Below are positions 45,503-53,798 of a DNA stretch of 64,000 nt, piece after piece (within the stretch, counting starts at the first letter, position 1; every line of letters starts with the position of its first letter). Source of the stretch: Planococcus sp. MB-3u-03 (GTDB lineage Bacteria; Bacillota; Bacilli; Bacillales_A; Planococcaceae). The stretch is from contig NZ_CP025135.1 in NCBI RefSeq assembly GCF_002833405.1, positions 539,501 through 603,500 of the forward strand, given 5' to 3'. Below the pieces are notes generated by a model that had not been told where the DNA came from, made no database searches, and was given only the letters and a program-made list of their open reading frames with translations. A program made the translations under genes and the position numbers.

Positions 45503-45520
45503 GTGAAAACGTCCCTTCGT

Positions 45521-45559
45521 TATTGAGTTAACTAATTTATAAAATAAGTTAACTCAATA
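45521..45559 (-). promoter_or_regulatory. Probable BirA operator upstream of bioY
   Basis: A 13-base perfect inverted repeat, TATTGAGTTAACT and AGTTAACTCAATA, separated by 13 AT-rich bases and centred 38 bases upstream of the bioY start. The GTTAAC half-sites match the core of Firmicutes BirA sites. Confidence 0.8.
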
Positions 45560-45721
45560 ATATCCGAACGTGTCAGAAGGTGTCAATATGCTTTTCGGCA
45601 ATTAACAGCAGATCGAATCTCCCGGCTTCAGACCATAAGTGCAAAAACGAGGACGAATGCTGGAAACTGTAATGATAAAATGAGAAGAGATAAGATAGAG
45701 AAAAGAGGGGAGGCGGCGGCT

Positions 45722-46297
45722 ATGGAAATGGAAGCGAAGTTCACGTTCGATGAGATGTGGGAGAAGATCCTGGATTGCGACCGGAAATACGACGGCTTGT
45801 TTTTCACGTGCGTGAAAACGACGAAAATCTATTGCCGCCCGTCCTGCCGATCGCGCAAGCTGAAAAAGCGCAACGTGGAATTCTGTTTTTCCATTGAAGA
45901 AGCGGAGACTCGCGGATTTCGGGCATGCAAAAGATGCCAGCCTGAAATCGAACAATCGCCTTATGTGGAATTTACACAGCAAGTCATCGCTTTTTTAATG
46001 GACCACTACCAGCAAAAAATCGGCTTGGAAGAAGTGGCCGCCCATGTCGGCATGAGCCCGTCATATGTAGACCGGTTGTTCAAGCAGGAAATGGACGAAA
46101 CGCCGCGTTGTTATTTGGAAAAAATCCGCATCGATAAAGCGGCATATTTACTTGCGAACACCGACAAAACGAATTTGGAGATTTGCCTCGAGACTGGCTT
46201 TCAAAGCACGTCTCATTTCTATAAAGTGTTCCGGGATTTGAAACAGCAATCGCCGGGCCAATACCGGAAAGAGAAAGGAGCGGGACGGAATGGATAG
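45722..46297 (+). CDS. adaA: AdaA methylphosphotriester-DNA methyltransferase and activator
   Basis: A 191-residue protein. The N-terminal zinc domain (about 1-75) has FTCVKTTKIYCRPSCRSRKLKKRNVEFC and RACKRCQPE, with the four cysteines that bind zinc; one accepts a methyl group from DNA phosphotriesters. The C-terminal AraC helix-turn-helix pair (about 85-185) includes IGLEEVAAHVGMSPSYVDRLFKQE and NLEICLETGFQSTSHFYKVFRDL. When methylated it activates the ada operon. The ATG at 45722 follows GGGGAGG; it overlaps alkA by 8 bases. Confidence 0.92.
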   Translation: MEMEAKFTFDEMWEKILDCDRKYDGLFFTCVKTTKIYCRPSCRSRKLKKRNVEFCFSIEEAETRGFRACKRCQPEIEQSPYVEFTQQVIAFLMDHYQQKIGLEEVAAHVGMSPSYVDRLFKQEMDETPRCYLEKIRIDKAAYLLANTDKTNLEICLETGFQSTSHFYKVFRDLKQQSPGQYRKEKGAGRNG

Positions 46298-47192
46298 CGA
46301 AACGGAAACACAGCGGCTAAAAATTCCCACGCCAGCAGATTTTAATTTCACGGAATGCCTGGCCATTCTCGGGCGTTCTGATCAAGAGTTGCTTAACACA
46401 ATTCAGGATGAGCGCCTCACGAAGCTGTTGGCGATTGAAGATGAAATGGTCATATTCGATTTGAGTCATTCCGGCAGTGCCTTGCATATCGAATTTCCGC
46501 ATCATTCACCGTCTGAACAAGGGAGACAAGCAGTCGTCCGGTATGTGAAGGAGTGGTTCGACTTGGGAACTGACCTGCAGCCGTTTTATGCGATGGCGGC
46601 AAGCGACCCGGTCCTCCGGGAAGTCGTGGAGAGGCACGCGGGACTCCGGATAATGGGCATGCCCGATTTATTTGAAGCGTTCGTTTGGGCCATCACCGGC
46701 CAGCAGATCAATTTAACTTTCGCCTATACGTTAAAACGGCGCTTGATCGAACACTTCGGCACTTCGCATACAGTGGACGGAGTCGAATATTGGGCCTTTC
46801 CATCCGCTGAAAGAATCGCATCGCTGGAAGTGGAACAATTAAGAACGCTGCAATTTTCGGGGAGAAAAGCGGAATACATCATCCACATCGCCGAGCAAAT
46901 CACTGACGGGCGTCTCGCAAAAGACGAACTGCTCGAAAAAACAGAGCAGCAAGTAGAAAAACAATTGGTGGCGATCAGAGGGGTGGGGCCGTGGTCCGCG
47001 CACTACGTCATGATGAAATGCCTGCGCTTCACTTCTGCATTTCCGATATCGGATGTCGGATTGCACAATGCCTTGAAGCATCAATTGGGGCTGGAGCAAA
47101 AGCCGAGCATTGCCGAGATTGAGAATTTGGCGGAAAACTGGGCAGGCTGGCAAGCGTACGCGACATTTTACTTATGGAGGGTATTATTATGA
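46290..47192 (+). CDS. alkA: DNA-3-methyladenine glycosylase II
   Basis: A 300-residue base-excision glycosylase. The helix-hairpin-helix is IRGVGPWSAHYVMMKCL (about 229-245), followed by the catalytic aspartate in FPISDVGLHNAL. The WAITGQQINLTFAYTLKRRL segment is also typical. It removes alkylated purines such as 3-methyladenine. Middle gene of adaA-alkA-adaB, coupled on both sides by overlapping start and stop codons. Confidence 0.9.
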   Translation: MDSETETQRLKIPTPADFNFTECLAILGRSDQELLNTIQDERLTKLLAIEDEMVIFDLSHSGSALHIEFPHHSPSEQGRQAVVRYVKEWFDLGTDLQPFYAMAASDPVLREVVERHAGLRIMGMPDLFEAFVWAITGQQINLTFAYTLKRRLIEHFGTSHTVDGVEYWAFPSAERIASLEVEQLRTLQFSGRKAEYIIHIAEQITDGRLAKDELLEKTEQQVEKQLVAIRGVGPWSAHYVMMKCLRFTSAFPISDVGLHNALKHQLGLEQKPSIAEIENLAENWAGWQAYATFYLWRVLL

Positions 47193-47686
47193 ATGAACTG
47201 CATCAAGTGGATTATCCATCGCCGATTGGCGTCGTCGAAATCACCGGTACCGAACAAGCCATCGTGTCGCTTTATTTCAGCGAACGCGAGCAGCCGTTGC
47301 ATGCGGTGCAACCGGACACACCGCAAGTGCTGAAAGACGCTTTACAGGAACTGGACGAATATTTCAAAGGGCAACGAACGGAATTCACCGTTCCCTGCAT
47401 TTCTTCCGGAACCGAATTCCAGCAAAAAGTATGGGCGGCGCTGCCGGACATCCCTTACGGAGAAACGGCTTCCTACCGCGATATCGCGACAGCTGTCGGC
47501 AACGAGAAATCCGTCCGGGCAGTGGGAAATGCCAATAGCAAAAACAAGATCAGCATCATCATCCCGTGCCACCGCATCATCGGGTCGAACGGCAAATTGA
47601 CGGGATACGCCGGCAGCCTGACGCGCAAAGAATGGCTATTAAAGCATGAGCAATCGGTACGGAACGGCCAAACAATGGAGTCATGA
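47189..47686 (+). CDS. adaB: Methylated-DNA-[protein]-cysteine S-methyltransferase
   Basis: A 165-residue alkyltransferase (AdaB/Ogt type). The active site IIIPCHRIIGSNGKLTGYAGSL contains the acceptor cysteine, and TEFQQKVWAALPDIPYGETASYRDIA is the preceding DNA-binding helix-turn-helix. It repairs O6-methylguanine by suicide transfer. The ATG at 47189 follows GGAGGG and overlaps the alkA stop. A bidirectional hairpin ends the operon. Confidence 0.93.
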   Translation: MNELHQVDYPSPIGVVEITGTEQAIVSLYFSEREQPLHAVQPDTPQVLKDALQELDEYFKGQRTEFTVPCISSGTEFQQKVWAALPDIPYGETASYRDIATAVGNEKSVRAVGNANSKNKISIIIPCHRIIGSNGKLTGYAGSLTRKEWLLKHEQSVRNGQTMES

Positions 47687-47725
47687 AAAAGGGAAGCAAA
47701 TCGATTGGATTTGCTTCCCTTTCTT
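47687..47725. terminator. Bidirectional intrinsic terminator
   Basis: AAAGGGAAGCAAATC pairs with GATTTGCTTCCCTTT, with T or A runs on both sides. Confidence 0.88.
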
Positions 47726-47737
47726 ATGGTCTTCAGA

Positions 47738-48298
47738 TTAGCTTTCGATGATCTTGATGACGACTGCCGGATTGCCGCCGACGACGGTGTTCGCCGGCAC
47801 GTCTTTGACGACGACCGCGCCGGATGCGATGACGGCATTGTCGCCGATCGTGACGCCCGGATTGATGACAGCGCGCCCGCCGATCCACACATTATTGCCG
47901 ATGCGTACCGCTTTGCCGAATTCGACACCGCTCAGCCGCTGTTCGATATCGAGCGGATGGGTCGCCGTATAAATGTGGACGCCAGGCCCGACCAGGCAAT
48001 TATCGCCGATGCGGATGTCGCAAACATCGAGGAAGACACAGTCGAAATTGGCAAAGAAGTTATGCCCGACATGGATATTATAGCCGTAATCACAGCGGAA
48101 GTTCGGCTCGATATACAAATGGTCGCCGCTCGAGCCGAGCAATTGGCTCATGAAACGCTTGCGCTCCTGGCTGTCGGTTTCCATCGATTTATTAAATAAG
48201 CGCAATAGCCGTTTCGCATTGACGCGCTCGCGCACGAGTACCGGATCGTCCGCCCGGTAAAGCGCACCAGCGAGCATTTTGTCTTTTTCTGTATGCAT
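47738..48298 (-). CDS. maa: Maltose/galactoside O-acetyltransferase family (Maa)
   Basis: A 186-residue left-handed beta-helix acetyltransferase. After the N-terminal Maa-type region ([33 protein letters not shown]), hexapeptide repeats run to the C-terminus, with [38 protein letters not shown] (catalytic histidine) and [41 protein letters not shown]. It acetylates sugars with acetyl-CoA. The ATG at 48298 is preferred to the TTG at 48301; AAAGAGGG lies upstream. Confidence 0.9.
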   Translation of the reverse strand: MHTEKDKMLAGALYRADDPVLVRERVNAKRLLRLFNKSMETDSQERKRFMSQLLGSSGDHLYIEPNFRCDYGYNIHVGHNFFANFDCVFLDVCDIRIGDNCLVGPGVHIYTATHPLDIEQRLSGVEFGKAVRIGNNVWIGGRAVINPGVTIGDNAVIASGAVVVKDVPANTVVGGNPAVVIKIIES

Positions 48299-48322
48299 CA
48301 AAATCCCTCTTTCCCGCTCAAA

Positions 48323-48577
48323 TTAAAATCCGAATAACCGCTTCGCGATAAAGGCGAATGCCGCGACTGCGGTAATGAACGCCGCGACGAAAAATGCCAC
48401 GGCATAGGACACCAGATTGCCCGGCAGCACCGCTTCGCCAATTTCAAAGATATAAAAATGGATCGCGACCGGTTCTGTGGCATGGCGCATCAGCCACACT
48501 TGGACGCCTTTGACGGCAAATAGGATGCTGATGGCCAATAGGACCGAAAACGCAGTCCATCGAATGCCTTTCCACAT
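48323..48577 (-). CDS. Small membrane protein of unknown function
   Basis: An 84-residue protein with two hydrophobic helices (about 8-28 and 56-78) and an acidic loop between. No family recognised. The ATG at 48577 follows TTGGAGGC; a TTG at 48592 is also in frame. It lies 24 bases ahead of maa on the same strand and is probably co-transcribed. Confidence 0.55.
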   Translation of the reverse strand: MWKGIRWTAFSVLLAISILFAVKGVQVWLMRHATEPVAIHFYIFEIGEAVLPGNLVSYAVAFFVAAFITAVAAFAFIAKRLFGF

Positions 48578-48716
48578 GAGACCCGCCTCCAACTTTCATG
48601 ATATGGATATTATAACAGAGTAGAAAAAAGAGCCATCATGAAGTTTTCGAATTCTTTGAAAAATTTACATGCAATTAACATGAAAAACTTTATAATATAG
48701 GAAAGGAGTGGAAACA

Positions 48717-49382
48717 ATGAAAACGATCAACCGAACCATCACAACGGATAAAGGCCAAGCAATCAACTACAGCCTCGTCCTGAACCAAGACCAAACGAGA
48801 AAACTCGCGATTTTCCTGCCGGGCATCGGCTATACAGCGAAAAGCCCGCTATTTCATTACACGGAGCGGCTGCTGGCGGAACAGGAATACGACATCCTGC
48901 GCATTAATTACGACTACACGAATCCTTTATACGACGAGTACACGATGGCGGAAATCGACGAAGCGGTGAAACACGACGTCAAGCAAGTGATTGACCAAGT
49001 ATTGAAAGGCAGCCTCTATGAAAAATTCTTCCTCGTCGCCAAATCGCTCGGAACGATCGCGCTTGCCAACGAACTCGAGCGCAAGAAATTCAAAGGCGCG
49101 AAAACCGTCTGGCTGACGCCGCTCATCAAGCACGAGGACGTCTTCCAGGCGATGCAGCAACACCCGAATCCGGCGCTGAGTTTTATCGGCGACAAAGACC
49201 ATTATTACGACCGCGGCCGGATGGAAGAACTCCAAGCCAATAAGGAGTTGGATTCGCACGTCCTAAAAGACGTCAACCACGGCATGGATTTCATCGGCGA
49301 CCCATTGAAATCGATTGATGTCTTAAAAGACGTCATCACCGATATCCACGCTTTCTCGAAAAAGACCATTGAACATGCGTAA
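48717..49382 (+). CDS. Alpha/beta hydrolase family protein
   Basis: A 221-residue hydrolase-fold protein. LAIFLPGIGYTAKSPLFHYTERLLAEQEYDILRINYDY holds the oxyanion region, the nucleophile elbow is VAKSLGTIAL (serine, about residue 107), and an acid and histidine lie in FIGDKDHYYD and DVNHGMDF. Substrate unknown. The ATG at 48717 is 9 bases after AAAGGAG; a GTG at 48708 is too close. Confidence 0.78.
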   Translation: MKTINRTITTDKGQAINYSLVLNQDQTRKLAIFLPGIGYTAKSPLFHYTERLLAEQEYDILRINYDYTNPLYDEYTMAEIDEAVKHDVKQVIDQVLKGSLYEKFFLVAKSLGTIALANELERKKFKGAKTVWLTPLIKHEDVFQAMQQHPNPALSFIGDKDHYYDRGRMEELQANKELDSHVLKDVNHGMDFIGDPLKSIDVLKDVITDIHAFSKKTIEHA

Positions 49383-49385
49383 TGA

Positions 49386-49412
49386 ACTGCCGCCCACTGA
49401 GGCGGTTTTTTC
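49386..49412 (+). terminator. Intrinsic terminator
   Basis: TGCCGCC and GGCGG form a short stem around CACTGA, followed by TTTTTTC. It begins four bases after the hydrolase stop. Confidence 0.7.
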
Positions 49413-49468
49413 ATGCCGTTTTTCAAGCAGCGCGACAGGGTATAGTTTCTGCAAAAGGAGGGTGCAGC

Positions 49469-49915
49469 ATGGCATTCGATTACGATTTGGACTATAAGAA
49501 TTTGGACTTGCGGAAAAACCCCGAACTGTACCGCGTCGGCAAAGGCGAGCAAGGCGTGTTGATGGTGGAACCGTATAAAAGTGAAATCCTGCCCCATTGG
49601 CGATTCAAGACGCCGGACATCGCCCAGGAATCGTGCGACAAAATTTCCGAGCTGTTCGAAGAATACCGCAAACAGGATGATTTTGTCGGCATGGACATGG
49701 CCCGCAAATTCATCCAAATGGGCTACACCCGCGCCAGGCGTTACACGAATTACAAAGGCGGCCGCAAATACAACGAAGACGGCTCGATCAAGGACCGCGA
49801 GATTGACGAAGAAAAAGCCGAGTCCGCTGCGATCTTCAAAAAACGCTGGGACGAGATCCGCGAAGACGAAGATTATTTGCGCCGCAAAAAAGAACACCAG
49901 AAAAAATATGGCTGA
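49469..49915 (+). CDS. DUF4385-family protein
   Basis: A 148-residue basic and acidic protein with LDYKNLDLRKNPELYRVGKGEQGVLMVEPYKSEILPHWRFKTP and VGMDMARKFIQMGYTRARRYTNYKGGRKY, which I associate with DUF4385. No membrane segment or signal. Function unknown. The ATG at 49469 follows AAAGGAGGG with good spacing. Confidence 0.75.
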   Translation: MAFDYDLDYKNLDLRKNPELYRVGKGEQGVLMVEPYKSEILPHWRFKTPDIAQESCDKISELFEEYRKQDDFVGMDMARKFIQMGYTRARRYTNYKGGRKYNEDGSIKDREIDEEKAESAAIFKKRWDEIREDEDYLRRKKEHQKKYG

Positions 49916-49985
49916 TAGGGTTCTGGTGTGAAACAGAGGCGCTCATCAAACGTCGAATAAACGAGACGAAAGGAGGGGCATGCGA

Positions 49986-50384
49986 ATGAATCTGTTTTGG
50001 AAAGCGATGGCCTTGATCGCCGCTCTGCTGTTGCTCGGGGCATGCAGCGAACAGACGTTCAGCAATGGCGAAGAGACCGGGTCCTATGCCGGCATTTTAA
50101 TCGTTGAAGGCGAAGAGTACTTGTGGGAAGGCGAACTGGACGGCGGTGAATACACCGAGTCGACAAGGCTTGGTGCCGTCACCCAGTCGACAGCACCAGA
50201 AGTCATGCCGAGCGCTGATTTATCTTCCAACTTCCTCGCTGAAGACGCTGAAATTTACAGAAGCAACGAAGACCCTGACGTGCTCCTCACTAAACGGCAA
50301 GACGGCAGCTGGGATGTATTCAGAAAAGTGTGGAGCAAGAATAGCGAAGCTGCATCCAAGCAGGTGCGGTTTTTGTGGAATTGA
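49986..50384 (+). CDS. Small lipoprotein of unknown function
   Basis: A 132-residue lipoprotein with lipobox LLGAC (about residues 15-19) and a beta-rich-looking domain (SYAGILIVEGEEYLWEGELDGG, LGAVTQSTAPEVMPSADLSSNFLAEDAEIY). No family recognised. ATG codons at 49980 and 49986 are in frame; 49986 is 8 bases from the end of AAAGGAGGGG. It lies 70 bases after the DUF4385 gene on the same strand. Confidence 0.65.
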   Translation: MNLFWKAMALIAALLLLGACSEQTFSNGEETGSYAGILIVEGEEYLWEGELDGGEYTESTRLGAVTQSTAPEVMPSADLSSNFLAEDAEIYRSNEDPDVLLTKRQDGSWDVFRKVWSKNSEAASKQVRFLWN

Positions 50385-50389
50385 GATGC

Positions 50390-50590
50390 TTGGATGCTTC
50401 GTCAACTTGGTCGTCGCTGCCTTGCTTGGGGTTGAGCTTTCGCAGTAAGCCAAGAAGGGCACTTGTCTTACTGCTTCGCTTCACCCTTGGCGCTAGGCAG
50501 CTTAATGATTTCATTGCGATGAAAATTGCCGCATCTGTTTGTGCATTTATACTTTTCGTCGGGTGGAGGGGGAATCGCTTCCTGCTTTTT
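50390..50590 (+). repeat. Dispersed intergenic repeat, family B, copy 1
   Basis: Non-coding block containing GTCGCTGCCTTGCTT, AAGCCAAGAAGG, CTTGTCTTACTGC, TCACCCTTGGCGC, GATTTCATTGCG and GGGGGAATCGCTTCC. Tandem with copy 2 and similar to 56915-57180. It starts immediately after the preceding lipoprotein gene. No gene seen. Confidence 0.82.
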
Positions 50591-50885
50591 CGGTGGTGTG
50601 TAGATGAGAATAATGGAGAAGCCGCTTTTTGAGACAATCTTTGAGTAGATAGTGAGAGTTTAACAGTGGAATTGTTCCGGTATTCAATTAAAGTGTCATC
50701 GGAATAGCCGCCGCCGTGCTTTGGGTTGGCCTTTGGCAATAAGCCAGGAAGAACGCCTGTCTTACTGCGTCGGCTCACCCTTGGCGCCGGGCGGCTGAGA
50801 GATTTCACTGAGAGAAGTGTGATTTGCTGGATCTGCTTCTGTAACAAGTTGCCGTCTAGTGGGGGAATCGCTTCCCGAGACATAG
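50591..50885 (+). repeat. Dispersed intergenic repeat, family B, copy 2
   Basis: Repeats GTGTGTAGATGA, then TTTGGGTTGGCCTTTGGCA, AAGCCAGGAAGAACGCCTGT, CTTACTGCGTCGGCTCACCC and GGGGGAATCGCTTCCC. It is closer to copy 3 (56915-57180) than to its tandem neighbour. Together with copy 1 and repeat C2 it accounts for most of the 1-kb gene-free gap 50385-51370. Confidence 0.82.
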
Positions 50886-51030
50886 GGTCTGGTAAACTGA
50901 CGCTTAAGTCGAGATTCTAATTGGCGAATCAGAACTAATTAGTCTCTCTACACCAAAAATGACTTACGCGACAAAACATGACGCAATTTCACATTTTTTA
51001 ACTAGTGGACAGAAGAAATTCCCTTTCCTT

Positions 51031-51268
51031 CTAAAACTAGAGACGGAGTGGAAGGTGGTGACGCCTGAGGGATCAGCGGGTTTGAGAGACCCCGCATGAG
51101 CGCGTACTTTGCGCGAAGAGGAGGCTCGATTCCTGCCCATCCACGGGCAGCTGAAAGCGCGACGTCCTGTCGCATCAGCTGCATGACTCGCATCCTGCGA
51201 GCCTCAAGCATCCACCTGCAACGCAGTCGAAAAGCGGAAGCTTTTTCAATTACTTGTTTTGCTATCAT
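51031..51268 (+). repeat. Dispersed intergenic repeat, family C, copy 2
   Basis: Begins CTAAAACTAGAGACGGAGTG and ends AACGCAGTCGAAAAGCGGAA, with a 65-base internal block (about 51142-51208) matching copy 1 at 27519-27588 in the opposite orientation. It lacks the AT-rich hairpin module of copy 1. Confidence 0.85.
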
Positions 51269-51370
51269 TTTCCATCCCCCAAATATTCATTTCCCAGCAA
51301 ACAGATGCAAAATCGCGAGGGATAGTGTAATCTGAAAGCCAAGCAGATCAACGGAAAAGGATGAATTTGT

Positions 51371-52357
51371 ATGAAATCGACTGTCAATGCCAAGGATGTC
51401 GCAAAGCTCGCAGGGGTCTCGCAGTCTTCTGTGTCCAGAGTGTTTTTCGACGGAGCGAAAGTTACAGAAAAAACGCGCCAAAAAGTGTTGGCTGCAGCCG
51501 AAGAACTTGGCTACCGGCCGAATGAATACGCCAGAAGCCTGATCACCAACAGTTCGAAAATCATCGGGCTTGTCATGAAAGGCGTCCAAAATCCCTTTTA
51601 TCCACAAGTCCTTAAGCAATTTACGACTTCATTCAAAAAGCAGGGATACAGCGTCTTATTCGTCCATACAAATAATGACGAAATTCAAAGCGAAGACATC
51701 GAGACTTTGCTCAATTACAATGTGGCAGGTGTCATCATCACCGATGCGTCGATGTCGATGAACGTCGCAGAAGCATTTCAAGCAAACCATATCCCGCTGG
51801 TCTTTTTCAATCGTAAACTGACGAGCAGCCATTTCCATTCGGTGTGCTGCAATAATTTGAACGCCAGCCGGCAAATCGCAGAGTACCTGGCAGAAAACGG
51901 AACGGGGCCGATGGTGTATATTTCCGGGAACGAAGACACCTCGACGAGCCGAGAGCGCGAACAGGGATTTGCGGAAGTGCTGGGGAAGAAAGGCATCGAA
52001 TACAAAAAATACAATTCGGATTTTACGTATAATGGAGGTTACGAAACTGCGCAGAAAATCCTGTCGGAAGGAAAAGTCCCGTCTGCCGTTTTTGCGGCGA
52101 ACGATATTATGGCACTCGGCGTCGTGGATGCTTTCCGCAAGCAGGGCGTCAAGATTCCGGAACAGGTGAAAGTGATCGGGTTTGACAATATTGAAATGGC
52201 TTCTTGGCCGGCGTACGAACTGACGACGTGGGAGCAGCCGATCGAAAAGATGGTCGATGAAACGGTAAATTATTTGCTGGGGGAAATCGGCGAATACACA
52301 GGCCAGGCGCGGGCTGTCGAAGTAGAAGGAAGCTTTGTGGAAAGGAAAACCACTTAA
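51371..52357 (+). CDS. LacI-family transcriptional regulator
   Basis: A 328-residue LacI/GalR regulator. The N-terminal DNA-binding domain is VNAKDVAKLAGVSQSSVSRVFFDGAKVTEKTRQKVLAAAEELGYRPNEYARSL (about 4-58), followed by a periplasmic-binding-protein-like sensor domain (IIGLVMKGVQNPFYPQVLKQF to VIGFDNIEMASWPAYELTTWEQP). It should repress the operon starting at 52487 through the operators at 52411-52461 until an inducer, probably the pathway substrate, binds. AAAAGGATG precedes the ATG. Confidence 0.9.
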   Translation: MKSTVNAKDVAKLAGVSQSSVSRVFFDGAKVTEKTRQKVLAAAEELGYRPNEYARSLITNSSKIIGLVMKGVQNPFYPQVLKQFTTSFKKQGYSVLFVHTNNDEIQSEDIETLLNYNVAGVIITDASMSMNVAEAFQANHIPLVFFNRKLTSSHFHSVCCNNLNASRQIAEYLAENGTGPMVYISGNEDTSTSREREQGFAEVLGKKGIEYKKYNSDFTYNGGYETAQKILSEGKVPSAVFAANDIMALGVVDAFRKQGVKIPEQVKVIGFDNIEMASWPAYELTTWEQPIEKMVDETVNYLLGEIGEYTGQARAVEVEGSFVERKTT

Positions 52358-52410
52358 TCAGTGGTTGACTTTCTGAAATAATTAAAATATTCTTGTTCTT
52401 AACAACATAT

Positions 52411-52461
52411 TTGCATACGTATTCAAGAAAGCGCTTTATTCTATTTTGAATACGTATGCAA
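52411..52461 (+). promoter_or_regulatory. Paired LacI-type operators
   Basis: TTGCATACGTATTCAA (52411-52426) and TTGAATACGTATGCAA (52446-52461) are exact reverse complements, each itself a near-palindrome with a TACGTA centre. Centre spacing is 35 bases. They sit between the LacI gene and the operon start, so LacI tetramers or paired dimers could repress strongly. Confidence 0.85.
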
Positions 52462-52486
52462 GAAAAAGAAGATGGAGGTTTTCATA

Positions 52487-53767
52487 ATGGTCAAAGTATT
52501 GAAAGCAGGTAAATCAGCAGAAGAAGTGAGCGCAAACGATTCGAAAGTTTCACAGATCGTTGCAGAGGCTTTAAAAGATGTGGAAACGCGCGGGGATGCG
52601 GCGGTTCGTGAACTGTCCGAGAAATTTGATAAATGGGCGCCTGAATCGTTCCGTTTGTCTGATGCGGAAATCAATGAAATCGTTTCCAAAGTTCCGGGCA
52701 GCGTCATCGAAGACATTAAATTCGCACAGAAGAACATCAAAGCGTTCGCGGAAGCACAGTTGGATTCCTTGAATGATATCGAAGTGGAACAGATTCCCGG
52801 CGTTATTTTGGGGCATAAAAATATCCCGGTCAACAGCGTCGGCTGCTACATCCCCGGAGGCCGCTACCCGATGGTCGCTTCCGCCCATATGAGCGTCTTG
52901 ACCGCAAAAGTCGCTGGCGTCAAACGCGTCATCGCGTGCACCCCGCCGATCAATGGGGAAATTCCATATGCAACGATTGCGGCAATGTCCCTTGCTGGAG
53001 CGGATGAAATTTACCTGCTTGGTGGCATTCAGGCAATGGGTGCGATGGCGATCGGCACTGAAACGATTGAGGCGGTCGATATGATCGTCGGGCCGGGCAA
53101 TGCCTTCGTCGCAGAAGCGAAGCGCCAACTTTACGGCCGCGTCGGCATCGACTTGTTCGCAGGGCCGACGGAAACTTTAGTCGTTGCCGATCACACGGCA
53201 GATGCGGAAATGGTCGCAACGGACATTCTCGGACAAGGCGAACACGGGCCGACTTCACCAGGCGCATTGATCACGACTTCCGAAGAACTAGCGAATGAAA
53301 CCGTCAAAGAAATCGAACGTCAATTGGAGACCTTGCCGACAGCGGACGTCGCTCGCGTGTCATGGGAAGATTACGGACAGATTTTGCTCGTTGATTCGAT
53401 TGAAGAAGCGCGCATCGAAGCAGACCGTCTGGCATTTGAGCACGTCGAGATCCTGACGGAAGATCCGGACTACTTCCTAGAGCACATGACCAATTACGGC
53501 TGCTTGTTCCTCGGACCGGAAACGAATGTGGCATACGGCGACAAAGTCATCGGCACGAACCATACCTTGCCGACAAAAGGCGCCGCTCGCTATACCGGCG
53601 GATTGTGGGTCGGGAAGTTCATCAAGACCGTCACCTACCAGAAAGTGACGACACCGGAAGCGAGCGCCTATATTGGGGAATATGCCGCGCGCTTATGCCA
53701 ACTTGAGAATTTCGCAGGGCATGCCGAGCAGGCACTCCTCCGCGTCAGAAGATACGGCAAAAATTAA
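52487..53767 (+). CDS. HisD-family dehydrogenase, closest to sulfopropanediol dehydrogenase HpsN
   Basis: A 426-residue NAD-dependent four-electron alcohol dehydrogenase of the histidinol dehydrogenase family. By motif comparison the zinc ligands are Gln250, His253 (GQGEHG), Asp352 ([16 protein letters not shown]) and His412, and the catalytic pair is Glu318-His319 (LAFEHVEIL). The block [33 protein letters not shown] and [17 protein letters not shown] are features I associate with HpsN rather than true HisD. HpsN oxidises (R)-2,3-dihydroxypropane-1-sulfonate to sulfolactate. No his genes adjoin; the LacI-operon context points to catabolism. The ATG at 52487 follows GGAGG. Confidence 0.82.
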   Translation: MVKVLKAGKSAEEVSANDSKVSQIVAEALKDVETRGDAAVRELSEKFDKWAPESFRLSDAEINEIVSKVPGSVIEDIKFAQKNIKAFAEAQLDSLNDIEVEQIPGVILGHKNIPVNSVGCYIPGGRYPMVASAHMSVLTAKVAGVKRVIACTPPINGEIPYATIAAMSLAGADEIYLLGGIQAMGAMAIGTETIEAVDMIVGPGNAFVAEAKRQLYGRVGIDLFAGPTETLVVADHTADAEMVATDILGQGEHGPTSPGALITTSEELANETVKEIERQLETLPTADVARVSWEDYGQILLVDSIEEARIEADRLAFEHVEILTEDPDYFLEHMTNYGCLFLGPETNVAYGDKVIGTNHTLPTKGAARYTGGLWVGKFIKTVTYQKVTTPEASAYIGEYAARLCQLENFAGHAEQALLRVRRYGKN

Positions 53768-53798
53768 TTTCATTTAGGTGGTAGGGGAGGAAATGTAA

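Noticed and set aside
52487..53767. Histidine biosynthesis hisD
   Set aside because: No other his gene is nearby and the C-terminal motifs fit the HpsN-type branch better.
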